This document shows, one piece after another, positions 8,562-17,526 of a stretch of 64,000 nucleotides of DNA. The position numbers were made by a program, and so were the translations under genes. Position 1 is the stretch's first letter. Each line of letters starts with the position of its first letter. This stretch comes from Novosphingobium sp. Lineage in GTDB: Bacteria; Pseudomonadota; Alphaproteobacteria; Sphingomonadales; Sphingomonadaceae. The stretch is from assembly GCF_020852455.1 (NCBI RefSeq), contig NZ_JADZAT010000010.1:248001-312000 (forward strand). The letters are read 5' to 3'. The notes below the pieces were generated by a model, which saw nothing but the letters and a program-made list of their open reading frames with translations, ran no database searches and had not been told where the DNA came from.

Positions 8562-9335
8562 ATGCGCCATGATAAAGGAGCACATGAGCCCAAACCGGCA
8601 GCAACGATCATGTTGCTGCGCGATGATCCCGAATTCCAGGTGCTGATGGTTAGACGCCACCAGCAAGTCGATTTTGCCTCCGGTGCGCTCGTTTTTCCCG
8701 GCGGAAAGTTACATCGAGGCGATTCGAACCCGGCCTGGGTGGAGCATTGCGCTGGATGGGATCAGTTTGACGTTGTTCAGCGTTCCCTTCGCATAGCTGC
8801 AATCCGTGAGGTCTTCGAAGAGGCCGGCATTCTGCTGGCGCGCTATCCTGGCAGCGACCTGTTCGAGGCCGCTTCTGATCCAGATGTGCGTGCCTCCGTC
8901 GAACGTGGCGAAATTGCCTTCATCGACGTGGTGCGTGAATTGGGTGTGCTTTTGCGGCTTGATGCGCTCAGCATTTTTGCCCGTTGGATCACGCCGCTGA
9001 TCATGCCAAAGCGGTTCGACACCTTTTTCTATGTGGTCCACGCCCCCGCCAACCAGGTCGCTGCCTGCGATGGGCACGAGACCGTCGATGCCGAATGGAT
9101 CTCACCAAGCGATGTCTTGCGCCTGGCCAAATGCGGCGAGCGCACGGTTATCTTCCCGACTCGGATGAACGTGCAACTGCTGGCCGAAGCCAATGATGCG
9201 GCGGATTGTATCAAGCGCGCGGAGGAGCGAACCTTGGTTACCGTTATCCCCGCGCTGGAAGAACGCGATGGCAAACGTCTCCTCGTGATTCCCGATAATG
9301 CCGGTTATGGTTCCGTAGTCGAAGTTGTCGGATAG
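8562..9335 (+). CDS. Nudix hydrolase, NUDT19-like (CoA/acyl-CoA diphosphatase type)
   Basis: A 257-residue protein starting at ATG 8562 behind a good ribosome site (AAAGGAAAGA). It has a split Nudix box: GALVFPGGKLHRGD near the N-terminus, then an insertion of about 35 residues (including WVEHCAGWDQFDVV) before AIREVFEEAGILLAR, which supplies the metal-binding R-E-x-x-E-E-x-G. An interrupted box of this kind is known in the NUDT7/NUDT19 CoA diphosphatases. FFYVVHAPANQ and ETVDAEWISPSDVL follow the family pattern. It may trim CoA or acyl-CoA species, which would fit the CoA-thioester pathway next door. It converges on the receptor gene at 9427. The Nudix call is firm; the substrate is inferred. 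Confidence 0.82.
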   Translation: MRHDKGAHEPKPAATIMLLRDDPEFQVLMVRRHQQVDFASGALVFPGGKLHRGDSNPAWVEHCAGWDQFDVVQRSLRIAAIREVFEEAGILLARYPGSDLFEAASDPDVRASVERGEIAFIDVVRELGVLLRLDALSIFARWITPLIMPKRFDTFFYVVHAPANQVAACDGHETVDAEWISPSDVLRLAKCGERTVIFPTRMNVQLLAEANDAADCIKRAEERTLVTVIPALEERDGKRLLVIPDNAGYGSVVEVVG

Positions 9336-9384
9336 CTATTACTAATCAGGGTTGAAAAACTAATAACGCCAAGTCAAGGCAGCC

Positions 9385-9410
9385 TCCGGGACACAATGAA
9401 GCATCCCGGA
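9385..9410. terminator. Hairpin between convergent genes
   Basis: TCCGGGA (9385-9391) and TCCCGGA (9404-9410) form a 7-bp stem with a 12-base loop, midway between the converging Nudix and receptor genes. No T-run is present on either side, so terminator function is only likely. Confidence 0.4.
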
Positions 9411-9426
9411 AGCTGATGATGACTAA

Positions 9427-12141
9427 TCAGAACTTGCCGCGCACCGTGACACCGTAGGTACGTGGCTCGGCGAGGAATGACGAGAAGATTTGCCGTCCGC
9501 CCGGAAACTGGGGATAGCCGTAACTGGCTGAACTTCCGCCTGCCTGATAAGGCGTGTTGAAGGTTACCTGAGTGTAGTCCTGGTTGAAGAGATTCTGGAC
9601 CCAGAACTCCACTCCCCAACGCTCATCCTGACCACGCAAACCAATGCGTCCATTGACGACCACGAAGCTATCTTGACTCTTTTGCGGATAGAGGTCCGAC
9701 CCTGTATTATAATCCGAGCTGAGCCGGGCATCGACGTAAAACAGCGCATGCAATCCCGAACTGCCGATTTCGGGTGTCCAGGAGGCCGAACTGGTGACCA
9801 CCCACGGTGCGGAATTCGAGATCTGCTTGCCAGGCAGCACGCGCAATGCCGGGTCAAGCGGAGCACCTTGGCTGTTTCCGACCAGGTTGTCGCGGTATTT
9901 TGTGCTGGCGTAAGTGACACCAAGGTTAAAGGTCAGATTGCGCACAGGGCGCAAGGAACCCTCGATCTCCACACCCTGGCTGAGGACACCGTAGCCAACA
10001 TCGCCGGAAGCACAGGAGCCGGTAGCTGGATCAGCGTCCCTGTCCGCACCGCCCAGGCTAGCCTTGCAACCGTTGACCGTTTGAACGATGTAAACCGCGC
10101 CGGCGAAAGTGTTCAACTGGAAGTTGCTGAACTCCTGCCGAAATCCTGTCACGGACAGGCTGAATTCCCGCGAGCTGTACTTCAGACCCACCTCATAGGC
10201 TTTGACATATTCCGGATCGAACATGAGGTTGTGGACATAGGCCTGCGCGCCGCCACCTGCCGCAAATGGCATGATTGGCGACTTAAGGGCAGATCGATCG
10301 AGATTGAATCCACCCGCCTTGTATCCCTTTGAATAGTTGGCATAGATCATTACCTCTGGGCGGACCTGATAGGAGAGGCCCGCCGTATAGGTGAATTCAC
10401 TTTCACTGCGCTTGCCGTTGATCGAGACCCTGTTCACCTCGGATGTCGAGTTCCCCTGGCAGCCCAGGCTGAGGAGCGATCCGGCTAGCGTGCGAACCGT
10501 GGCGTTGGCGCTGGAAAGATCATCGATCAAGGTTCCCTGCAATGCCGGACAAATCGTGTTGTTGTTGCCAAAGGTGGCGTCGAGGCTCTTGTCTTCCCAC
10601 GTGTAACGCGCGCCAAGCGTCAACTTCAATTCATCGGCAAGTGTGATGATGTTGTGCGTGAACATCGCATAATTCTTGGAATGCTGGTGGTACGAATCCA
10701 TCGTCGTACCGACGTTGCGGATCGAATCGAGGCGATCAAAGCCATTGATAATGTCAGCGCCAAAACTTCCCACGACAGTCCGGCCGGTTGCACTGAGGCA
10801 ACCGGTGCTTGCAGGATCGTAGAAGCCCGCGAGGCCTCCGCCCGAAACGATCCGGCAGGCGGCGAAGCGTCCGTATTGGCTGCCAAAGCGCAGCGCATCG
10901 TCGACATTCAGCTTTTCGTCCGCGAAATAGCCCCCAACCAGCCAATCCAGCTTATCGTCGAAGGCTGAACCCTGAAGGCGCAATTCCTGGGTGAAGGTCT
11001 TGAACTGCCGGAAAGAGCCAGGAGCCCTGTAGAGCAGATCAACCGTGGAATAATCGCTATCACCTTCCTGTTCGCTCTTGAACTCGCGATAGCCCGTGAT
11101 GGAGGTGAGCTTTGCCGCGCCGAAATCGTGATTGATCTCAAGCGAAACGCCACCATCGTTGATGGTCCCGCCCATCGGATGGGCGGTGGATGTCCAGATC
11201 TTTCGGCTGAACGGATCGCTGAATGCCTGGGACTGTTGGCCGAGATCGAGCAGAACCTTGACGATGTTGTTCTGAGCCGGATCGTTGAGGCCCCCGATCA
11301 GCGGATTGAAGGCCGCATCGATATATGCTGCTCCGCAACATGCTTCTTCGCGGTGCGTGTAATCGCCGATCAACCTGACGCTGGTTGCATCCGTCGGTTC
11401 GAACAGAAATTGCCCGCGCACGAAATAGCGATCACGGTTGTTAACTGTCGTTCCTGTGTTCACATCGTCATAAAAGCCGTCGCGCTTGGCGTATACGCCC
11501 TCAATCTTTGCCGCGAGTGTATCGGTCAAAGGGCCGGTTATCGAACCAGCCAGGCGCCAATAATCATAATTGCCATAGCTGGCCTCGGCGTTCGCTCCGA
11601 AGGTGAAGGATGGCTTCTTGCTGATCACATGAATCAAGCCAGCCGACGCATTCCGGCCAAACAGTGTGCCCTGCGGTCCGCGCAGCACTTCGATCCGCTC
11701 GACCTCGCCAAGTTCCGACAAGGCAACGCCGGACCGAGACCGGTAGACGCCATCAATGAATACCGCGACCGAACTTTCAAGGCCCGGATTGTCCCCGACT
11801 GTCCCCACGCCGCGAACGCGCGCCGAGCCGTTAGCTTCGGTTCCTGTCGAAGAGACCATCAAGGAAGGTGCGAGCTGGCCAAGTTGCCGAATATCGCTTG
11901 CGCCGGAATTCTGCAACGATTGAGCATTAACGGCGGTAACCGCCAGCGGAACCTTGGAGAGGGTTTCCGAACGGCGGGTTGCGGTGACCACGATTTCTCC
12001 ACCCGGCGCTTGCTGCTCGACCTGCTCGCTCACATTTGCCTCACCCCCGGCGGTTTGCTGGGCCAGAGCAGGACTCGCTATCGCTAATAGGCTGCATGAT
12101 CCCGACAACGCCATCAAATGAAAACCATTAGATCTCAACAT
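9427..12141 (-). CDS. TonB-dependent receptor, last gene of the catabolic operon
   Basis: 904 residues with signal peptide ending SPALAQQ, TonB-box/plug segment GGEIVVTATRRSETLSKVPL, plug motifs SARVRGVGTV and RIEVLRGPQGTLFGRNASAG, a long beta-barrel and the terminal Phe (YGVTVRGKF). A strong ribosome site (GAGGAGGATT) precedes the ATG at 12141. It lies 55 bases after the alpha/beta hydrolase gene on the same strand, so it is probably co-transcribed with the Baeyer-Villiger, CoA-ligase and acyl-CoA dehydrogenase genes. That position makes it the likely outer-membrane entry port for the hydrophobic substrate of that pathway. The ligand cannot be read from the sequence. Confidence 0.93.
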   Translation of the reverse strand: MLRSNGFHLMALSGSCSLLAIASPALAQQTAGGEANVSEQVEQQAPGGEIVVTATRRSETLSKVPLAVTAVNAQSLQNSGASDIRQLGQLAPSLMVSSTGTEANGSARVRGVGTVGDNPGLESSVAVFIDGVYRSRSGVALSELGEVERIEVLRGPQGTLFGRNASAGLIHVISKKPSFTFGANAEASYGNYDYWRLAGSITGPLTDTLAAKIEGVYAKRDGFYDDVNTGTTVNNRDRYFVRGQFLFEPTDATSVRLIGDYTHREEACCGAAYIDAAFNPLIGGLNDPAQNNIVKVLLDLGQQSQAFSDPFSRKIWTSTAHPMGGTINDGGVSLEINHDFGAAKLTSITGYREFKSEQEGDSDYSTVDLLYRAPGSFRQFKTFTQELRLQGSAFDDKLDWLVGGYFADEKLNVDDALRFGSQYGRFAACRIVSGGGLAGFYDPASTGCLSATGRTVVGSFGADIINGFDRLDSIRNVGTTMDSYHQHSKNYAMFTHNIITLADELKLTLGARYTWEDKSLDATFGNNNTICPALQGTLIDDLSSANATVRTLAGSLLSLGCQGNSTSEVNRVSINGKRSESEFTYTAGLSYQVRPEVMIYANYSKGYKAGGFNLDRSALKSPIMPFAAGGGAQAYVHNLMFDPEYVKAYEVGLKYSSREFSLSVTGFRQEFSNFQLNTFAGAVYIVQTVNGCKASLGGADRDADPATGSCASGDVGYGVLSQGVEIEGSLRPVRNLTFNLGVTYASTKYRDNLVGNSQGAPLDPALRVLPGKQISNSAPWVVTSSASWTPEIGSSGLHALFYVDARLSSDYNTGSDLYPQKSQDSFVVVNGRIGLRGQDERWGVEFWVQNLFNQDYTQVTFNTPYQAGGSSASYGYPQFPGGRQIFSSFLAEPRTYGVTVRGKF

Positions 12142-12196
12142 ATAATCCTCCTCACTTTTTTAGAATCTTGAACTCACGTTGATTTCTAGCTGCCGA

Positions 12197-13171
12197 TCAA
12201 CCGGGCGGCCAAAGCCAGCATCCTAGCACCGATCGGATCGCGGCAAGAAATGCCAAGGGCTGATCCAGCATCAAATGGTGTCGTGAATTGGGTATCGCGA
12301 TGATCGGGATGTCGGTTCCGCCAAGCTCGTGCACGAAATTCCGCGAGTCTCGCGTGAACAACAGGCTTTCCTCGCCATGCACGATCGCCTTTCGCCCCGG
12401 TGCCGAAACCAGTTTAGGGCCGATCGCTAGCCAATCGGCACGCGAATTGTCGCGATTGAACACCGCAGGCGAGAACTTCCAGCTCCAGCCGCCTTCGACC
12501 CGGCGCAAGGAATGATAGGCCATATAGTCCATCAGGAACGGTTCCCCCACTTGCTGCGGCGGCGAGAGCTTGTAGCGGCTGCGGGCAGTCGCAAAGTCCG
12601 GGTAGATGCGCTGCGGCTTGTCGGGATTGCCTGAACCCGGGCTGGTGTGGCCGCCTGCCCAGAATGCTTCGAGCATGGCGGGGCGCAGGGTCATCATGTC
12701 GCAAGTGGCTGCACCGGCAAAGCCGCCAGGCAATTGTTCAAGCGCCTCCAGCGCGACACTGGCACCGAAGCTGTGCGCGACGATCGCCGGTTTCCGGTCA
12801 GCATCGAACAAGCCCAGCGCCCGCGCCACTCCGATCATTTCCCGGCCGCGCGCGGCCATGTCGCAATTTTCGCGCACCGCGCTGTCGCCCATTGCGGACA
12901 GGTCGTAGGCTACGACGTCGTAATCGTTCGCAAGGAATGGCGCGATGAAGGCAAAGCAGCGGGCGTGGGCGAGGAAGCCGTGAGTCATCAGCACGGGTGG
13001 CTTACCGCGCTGCCCCCACCGGAAATAGTGGATCCCCGTGCCATCAACCTCAACGAAGCCTTCCTCGCGCGGAACGGCAAGGGCATCGACAAACCAGCGG
13101 GGCAGTTCTTCAGGGTTCGGTGCCCATTCCGGATCGATATCGCCAAGACCGTTCGTTATGTCACTCGACAA
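12197..13171 (-). CDS. Alpha/beta hydrolase (esterase or lactonase candidate)
   Basis: 324 residues with TTG as the likely start (13171). The alpha/beta hydrolase core is clear: oxyanion segment VLMTHGFLAHARCF, nucleophile Ser in VAHSFGASVALE, and the catalytic His in PNSRHHLMLDQ near the C-terminus. No signal peptide, so it is cytoplasmic. It starts 21 bases after the Baeyer-Villiger monooxygenase stop; such pairs are common because the monooxygenase makes an ester or lactone that a hydrolase then opens. That role is inference from position. The start is uncertain because the ribosome site is poor. Confidence 0.88.
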   Translation of the reverse strand: MSSDITNGLGDIDPEWAPNPEELPRWFVDALAVPREEGFVEVDGTGIHYFRWGQRGKPPVLMTHGFLAHARCFAFIAPFLANDYDVVAYDLSAMGDSAVRENCDMAARGREMIGVARALGLFDADRKPAIVAHSFGASVALEALEQLPGGFAGAATCDMMTLRPAMLEAFWAGGHTSPGSGNPDKPQRIYPDFATARSRYKLSPPQQVGEPFLMDYMAYHSLRRVEGGWSWKFSPAVFNRDNSRADWLAIGPKLVSAPGRKAIVHGEESLLFTRDSRNFVHELGGTDIPIIAIPNSRHHLMLDQPLAFLAAIRSVLGCWLWPPG

Positions 13172-13192
13172 GGTATTTTCCGATCAGAATGT

Positions 13193-14800
13193 TCAAGAAA
13201 CGAGACCGAAGCCGCGATAGCCATTTGCGGCAACGTCGGCACAGATCTGGGCGTAGGTTGATACGCTCGGGAAGTTGATCAGCTGGCGCTTCTTGCCTGG
13301 AATGTTATCGCCCATGTACCAGGACTTGGCTTTGGGAAAGAGCGTCATCGCACCGATCTGTTCGACCATGTCGGTCCATTCGCGCTCCGCTGCCGGATCG
13401 GGCTCGAACCGTGTTATCCCCTCGCTCCTCAGGTGAGCCAGGAAATCAGTCGTCCAGTCGCCCTGCAGCTCGGCCGCGGTCGGACCATTGGAAAAGCCGG
13501 ATGGACTCAGCGGGCCGTAGTGGAACAGCATATTGGGGAACCCGGAAACGGAATTGCCCAGATAGGCGCGGACCCCGTCCTTCCACGCGTCACCCAGGTT
13601 AAAGCCTTCGGTGCCGAGCAGATTCATGTCGATCAGCCCGCCGCTGCCGGCATCGAACCCCGTGGCGAATACGATGATGTCGCATTCGATCAGGCCGCTT
13701 GCGGTCTCGATACCGCTGGGGACCACACGTTCGATCGGATCGCGCTTGAGATCGACCAGCGACACATTGTCCTGTGCGAATATCTCGTAATAGTTCTGTT
13801 CGAGCGAGGGTCGTTTCGTGCCGAAGGGATGCGGAGGTTCCATCGGCGCCAATGCCTCGTGAAGCAAGGGATCGGCAATCCGCGCGCGGACCTTCTCGCG
13901 CCAGAAATCGTAGGCGAAGCGGTTGGCGCGTTCGTCGGTCAGCAGATCGGCGAAATTGTTGTACCAGAACCGCAGGCCGCCGGCTCGCCATAGACGTTCG
14001 AAAGTTGCGATACGTTCGACTGCATCGACGTCGAGCGCGCTGATTTCCATTCGATCGGCATCGAAGCCGCCGTTCGAGGTCTGCCGTCTGGCAAAGATCG
14101 TGGGATAGGCAGCCTTTTCCTGCGCTTGCTGCTCAAGGCTCAGCGGCTGCTGCTGCATCGGCAGAGCCAGGATCGGGGTGCGCTGGAACAGGGTCAGCTG
14201 CGCGGCGTCGCGCGCGGCTTCCTGCGCAACTTGCACGCCGCTCGCCCCGGTGCCGATGATCGCCACCCGCTTCCCGGCCAACGGAAGGCCGTCCTGAGGC
14301 CAATGCGCGGTATGGTGCCGTTCACCCGCAAACGTTTCCAGGCCGGCAATGTCCGGAGTATAGCATTTGGCGGCAAAACCGGCACAAGGCAGCAGGAAGC
14401 GGGCGCTGATCTGCTGGCCTTGCGCCGTATCGACACGCCAGACATCGCTTTCGGCATCGAAGCGGGCACCAGACACCCGCGTCCCCATGTCCATGTCGGG
14501 CCAGAGCTCCAGCTTTTCGCACACGTAGCGGAAATATCGTCGCAGCTCTCCGCCGCCGGGAAACCGTTCGCTCCAGGTCCAGTCCCGCCACAACTCGGGC
14601 AGCGAGAATTCGTAGATCGGGACGTGCGAATCGACCCGGGCACCGGGATAACAGTTCCAGTACCAGATCCCGCCGGGTTCGGCGGCGGCGTCGATCAACC
14701 TTGTGCGAAACCCGGCCTGACGCAGCCGGTGGAGCAGATAGATTCCGCTGAATCCCGCCCCGATGATCAGTGCGTCGCAGTCTGGATCGGGTGCGCTCAT
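13193..14800 (-). CDS. Flavin-containing Baeyer-Villiger monooxygenase
   Basis: 535 residues. The N-terminal FAD Rossmann motif is IIGAGFSG (G14, G16, G19), followed by the ARVDSHVPIYEFS segment typical of type I Baeyer-Villiger enzymes. The family fingerprint F-x-G-x-x-x-H-x-x-x-W-P is present as FAGERHHTAHWP, then the NADPH Rossmann motif IIGTGASGVQ and the late ATGFDAGSGG motif. Such enzymes insert an oxygen next to a ketone, giving an ester or lactone, using NADPH, O2 and FAD. It overlaps the upstream acyl-CoA synthetase by ATGA, indicating translational coupling, and is followed by a hydrolase. The substrate may be a cyclic or long-chain ketone such as a steroid or terpenoid. Confidence 0.93.
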   Translation of the reverse strand: MSAPDPDCDALIIGAGFSGIYLLHRLRQAGFRTRLIDAAAEPGGIWYWNCYPGARVDSHVPIYEFSLPELWRDWTWSERFPGGGELRRYFRYVCEKLELWPDMDMGTRVSGARFDAESDVWRVDTAQGQQISARFLLPCAGFAAKCYTPDIAGLETFAGERHHTAHWPQDGLPLAGKRVAIIGTGASGVQVAQEAARDAAQLTLFQRTPILALPMQQQPLSLEQQAQEKAAYPTIFARRQTSNGGFDADRMEISALDVDAVERIATFERLWRAGGLRFWYNNFADLLTDERANRFAYDFWREKVRARIADPLLHEALAPMEPPHPFGTKRPSLEQNYYEIFAQDNVSLVDLKRDPIERVVPSGIETASGLIECDIIVFATGFDAGSGGLIDMNLLGTEGFNLGDAWKDGVRAYLGNSVSGFPNMLFHYGPLSPSGFSNGPTAAELQGDWTTDFLAHLRSEGITRFEPDPAAEREWTDMVEQIGAMTLFPKAKSWYMGDNIPGKKRQLINFPSVSTYAQICADVAANGYRGFGLVS

Positions 14801-16410
14801 TGGGCGGCGCTCAGCTTGGCGGCAAGGTCTGCCGCGCCCTTGTAGTCGGCCTTGCCGTTGGGCGCACGCAACGCCATCGCGGTAGCGAACACGGCCTTGG
14901 GGGTCTTGTAGCCCGCCAGTTTGCTGCGGACATGCTCCTTGACGGCCGGTTCATCGAGCGTCTCGCCCGCGGTAAGGTGAACCACTGCGGTCACCGCCTG
15001 GCCCCACTTCTCATCGGCGACCCCCACGACCAGCGCATCCTCGATAGCCGGATGAGTCTTGAGTACTTCCTCGACCTCTTCGGGATAGACCTTTTCGCCA
15101 GCGGTGTTGATGCATACGCTGCCCCGGCCGAGCAGGGTCAGGCTGCCATCGGCCTCGACCGTGCACCAGTCCCCGGGGATCGAGTAGCGGACTCCGTTGA
15201 TGGTCTTGAAAGTCCGTGCCGATTTTTCGGGATCCTTGTAATAGGCCAGTGGGATCGGCCCCTTGAGGGCGATAAAACCCGGTGTGCCGGTGCCTGGGCG
15301 GACCAGTTGGTCGTTCTCGTCGAACACGTCACAGAAACCGCCGATGGTGAACTTCGCCGTCTCGGTGGTCCCGGCGGCAGTCGTAATCGAGCGCCCGAAA
15401 CCAAGCCCTTCCGAAGCGCCGAAGCTGTCCATCAGGGCCACTTGCGGAATATGCCCAATCAAGCCCTGCTTGACCTCCTTGCTCCACATCACCCCCGACG
15501 AGACGATGGTGATCAGGCTTGAGGTATCGAAACCGCCAGGGTTATCATCGAGGGCTTTGAGCATCGGTTTGGCGAAGGCATCGCCGACGATCGCGATCGA
15601 CTGCACCTTGTTGCGTTCGACCGCTTCCCACAACTCGACCGCGTCGAGCGAGGGATTGTCCAGCGTGACAAGGCAACCACCCGAGGCGAGCGTCCCGATC
15701 GCCGTGATGAAGCCCGTCCCGTGCATCATCGGGCAGGCTGGCAGAGTCATCCGACCCGGGCCTTCGGCGCGGATCATGGCGACGGCTTCGTCGAGGCTGT
15801 CCGGCACAGGCGCGAGCATGCGCTGCGCATCGAGCTGGGCTTCGCGCATATCGGTGTGGCGCCAGACCACACCCTTGGGCATGCCGGTCGTCCCGCCGGT
15901 GTAGATGAACAGTTCATCGTGCGGCGACCGCTCGATCCCCAGCGGCGAACCGTCGCCCGATGCCGCGAGATCTTCATAGGCAAGCGCAAGCGGGGCCTTT
16001 GCCGCCGCATCGCCGATTTCGACGAAAAGCTTGGCCTTGGTCAGCCGGTCCTTCAGTTCGACTATGCAATCGCGGAATTCGGCGCTGTAGAAAATGGCCT
16101 CGCTGTCGGAATCGTCGAAGATGTAGAACACCTCCTCGGGGCGGTAGCGATAGTTGATGTTCACATGGGTGAACCGGCCTTTGAAGCAAGCCGCCATCAG
16201 TTCGCCGTATTCAGGGCGGTTGCGCATGTAGAACGCGACCTTGGTTCCGGGCAAAATGCCGTTCGCCGTAAGGAAGCGCGCGATATTGTTCGACCGCGCG
16301 CCCATTTCCGCCCAGGTGACGACACGCGTGCCGTGGATCAGGGCCGGTGTATCTGCGGGAAGGGCAGGCTCGATCGCGTCCAGTATGTCGCCAAGATTCC
16401 ACTTTGCCAT
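14797..16410 (-). CDS. Acyl-CoA synthetase (AMP-forming)
   Basis: 537 residues of the ANL superfamily. The P-loop-like AMP motif is YTGGTTGMPKGVVWRH, with downstream motifs DSFGASEGLG (A5), GDWCTVEADGSLTLLGRG (A7/A8) and PEEVEEVLKTHPAIEDALV; the C-terminal catalytic Lys lies in APNGKADYKGA. It activates a carboxylic acid to a CoA thioester using ATP. GAGAGGA precedes the ATG at 16410. It lies 21 bases after an acyl-CoA dehydrogenase and overlaps the monooxygenase, so it belongs to the same operon and probably primes a side chain or ring-opened acid for beta-oxidation. FadD17/FadD19-like steroid ligases are plausible relatives; that comparison is from memory of the family. Confidence 0.92.
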   Translation of the reverse strand: MAKWNLGDILDAIEPALPADTPALIHGTRVVTWAEMGARSNNIARFLTANGILPGTKVAFYMRNRPEYGELMAACFKGRFTHVNINYRYRPEEVFYIFDDSDSEAIFYSAEFRDCIVELKDRLTKAKLFVEIGDAAAKAPLALAYEDLAASGDGSPLGIERSPHDELFIYTGGTTGMPKGVVWRHTDMREAQLDAQRMLAPVPDSLDEAVAMIRAEGPGRMTLPACPMMHGTGFITAIGTLASGGCLVTLDNPSLDAVELWEAVERNKVQSIAIVGDAFAKPMLKALDDNPGGFDTSSLITIVSSGVMWSKEVKQGLIGHIPQVALMDSFGASEGLGFGRSITTAAGTTETAKFTIGGFCDVFDENDQLVRPGTGTPGFIALKGPIPLAYYKDPEKSARTFKTINGVRYSIPGDWCTVEADGSLTLLGRGSVCINTAGEKVYPEEVEEVLKTHPAIEDALVVGVADEKWGQAVTAVVHLTAGETLDEPAVKEHVRSKLAGYKTPKAVFATAMALRAPNGKADYKGAADLAAKLSAAQ

Positions 16411-16431
16411 TGGAACTGTCCTCTCGCTTAG

Positions 16432-17526
16432 TCAGACCCCTCTTGCGGTCCAGCCTTGCAGTATCGCCGCCTCTTCCCGGACCGTTTCGGGTCCGCCCAG
16501 TACCTGCCGGTCGAAACCGATCCGCTTGAACCAGTAATGCAGCCCTAACAGGTCGGTGAAGCCCATGCCGCCGTGCACCTCGGTTGCGGTCCGGGCGACA
16601 AACCGGCCTACTTCGCCGGTGTGCGACTTGGCATGGCAAGCGACCAGTTCCGCTTCGGCTGGGACCGCGTCAAACGCATGGGCCGCATACCACACCAGCG
16701 ACCGGCACGGCTCGTTCTTCGCGGCCATTTCAGCGCACATGTGCTTGACCGCCTGGAAGCTGCCGATCACCCGCCCGAACTGCTCGCGCTGCCCGGCATA
16801 GGCAACCGCCTGGGCGATCATCGCATCCGCCGCACCTAGGCTGTCCGCCGCGAGCAGGATGCGGCCTGCGGCAATCAGTCGCCGCGCCGCCGCACCGCCG
16901 TCGTCGGCCAGGGCTTCCGCCGGGGTCGACGCAAGCCGCAGTTCGCCGACCGAGCGCGTCGCGTCGATCGTCTTGAGGGCAATCAGCTCCAACCCGTCTG
17001 CCTGCGCCGATACGATGTGCAGCCGACCGGCTTCGTCGGCGATCATGAAGTGATCGGCCTCCTCGCAATCGAGCACGAACAGCGCCGTGCCAGTCAGCGC
17101 GCCACCGGTGCAACGCACGCCCGAACCATCGCGGCGGGAGACCTGCTCATTCACCCCGACGCCGAAACGCACCTCGCCAGCTGCAATGCGCGGCAACCAT
17201 TGGGCCTGCTGCGCCTCGGATCCGGCCGCGATCAGCGCGAGCGGCGCCATCACGTTGCGAGCGGCGAACGGCACCGGCGCCACCGCTTCCCCCAGCGCCG
17301 TAGCAACGACCGTTGCATCGAGCAGTCCCATGCCAAGGCCGCCATGGGCCTCCGGCACCACCAGCCCGGGTAGCCCCAATTCGGCCAGCGCGGCCTGGCT
17401 TTGCGCGCTAACCGCGCTGCCGGCTTCGGCCACTTGCCTGACATGATCGAGCGGAGAGAGTTCGCGCAGCAGCCGCGTAACGCTTTCTGCCAGCATCTGC
17501 TGTTCCTGCGAAAGTCCGAAATCCAT
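16432..17526 (-). CDS. Acyl-CoA dehydrogenase, smaller partner
   Basis: 364 residues from ATG 17526 (MDFGLSQEQQMLAESVTRLL), which follows AAGGAGGG and overlaps the stop of the upstream dehydrogenase gene as TGATG; the longer open frame upstream is not used. It has the N-terminal helical domain, the middle beta domain (RFGVGVNEQVSRRDG) and the C-terminal domain GGMGFTDLLGLHYWFKRI. Length and pairing recall the heteromeric alpha2-beta2 acyl-CoA dehydrogenases of steroid side-chain degradation, where one subunit is shorter and lacks full FAD contacts. It probably works with the product of the adjacent upstream gene to introduce an alpha-beta double bond in a CoA thioester. Confidence 0.9.
   Translation of the reverse strand: MDFGLSQEQQMLAESVTRLLRELSPLDHVRQVAEAGSAVSAQSQAALAELGLPGLVVPEAHGGLGMGLLDATVVATALGEAVAPVPFAARNVMAPLALIAAGSEAQQAQWLPRIAAGEVRFGVGVNEQVSRRDGSGVRCTGGALTGTALFVLDCEEADHFMIADEAGRLHIVSAQADGLELIALKTIDATRSVGELRLASTPAEALADDGGAAARRLIAAGRILLAADSLGAADAMIAQAVAYAGQREQFGRVIGSFQAVKHMCAEMAAKNEPCRSLVWYAAHAFDAVPAEAELVACHAKSHTGEVGRFVARTATEVHGGMGFTDLLGLHYWFKRIGFDRQVLGGPETVREEAAILQGWTARGV

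Noticed and set aside
9342..9430. Nine-base direct repeat ACTAATCAG flanking the Nudix-receptor gap
   Set aside because: Too short and without inverted ends between the copies to argue for a mobile element; could be chance in an AT-rich gap.
11128..12087. Plus-strand open frame opposite the receptor gene
   Set aside because: It lies antisense to the signal peptide, plug and first barrel region of a convincing TonB-dependent receptor and shows no known domain.
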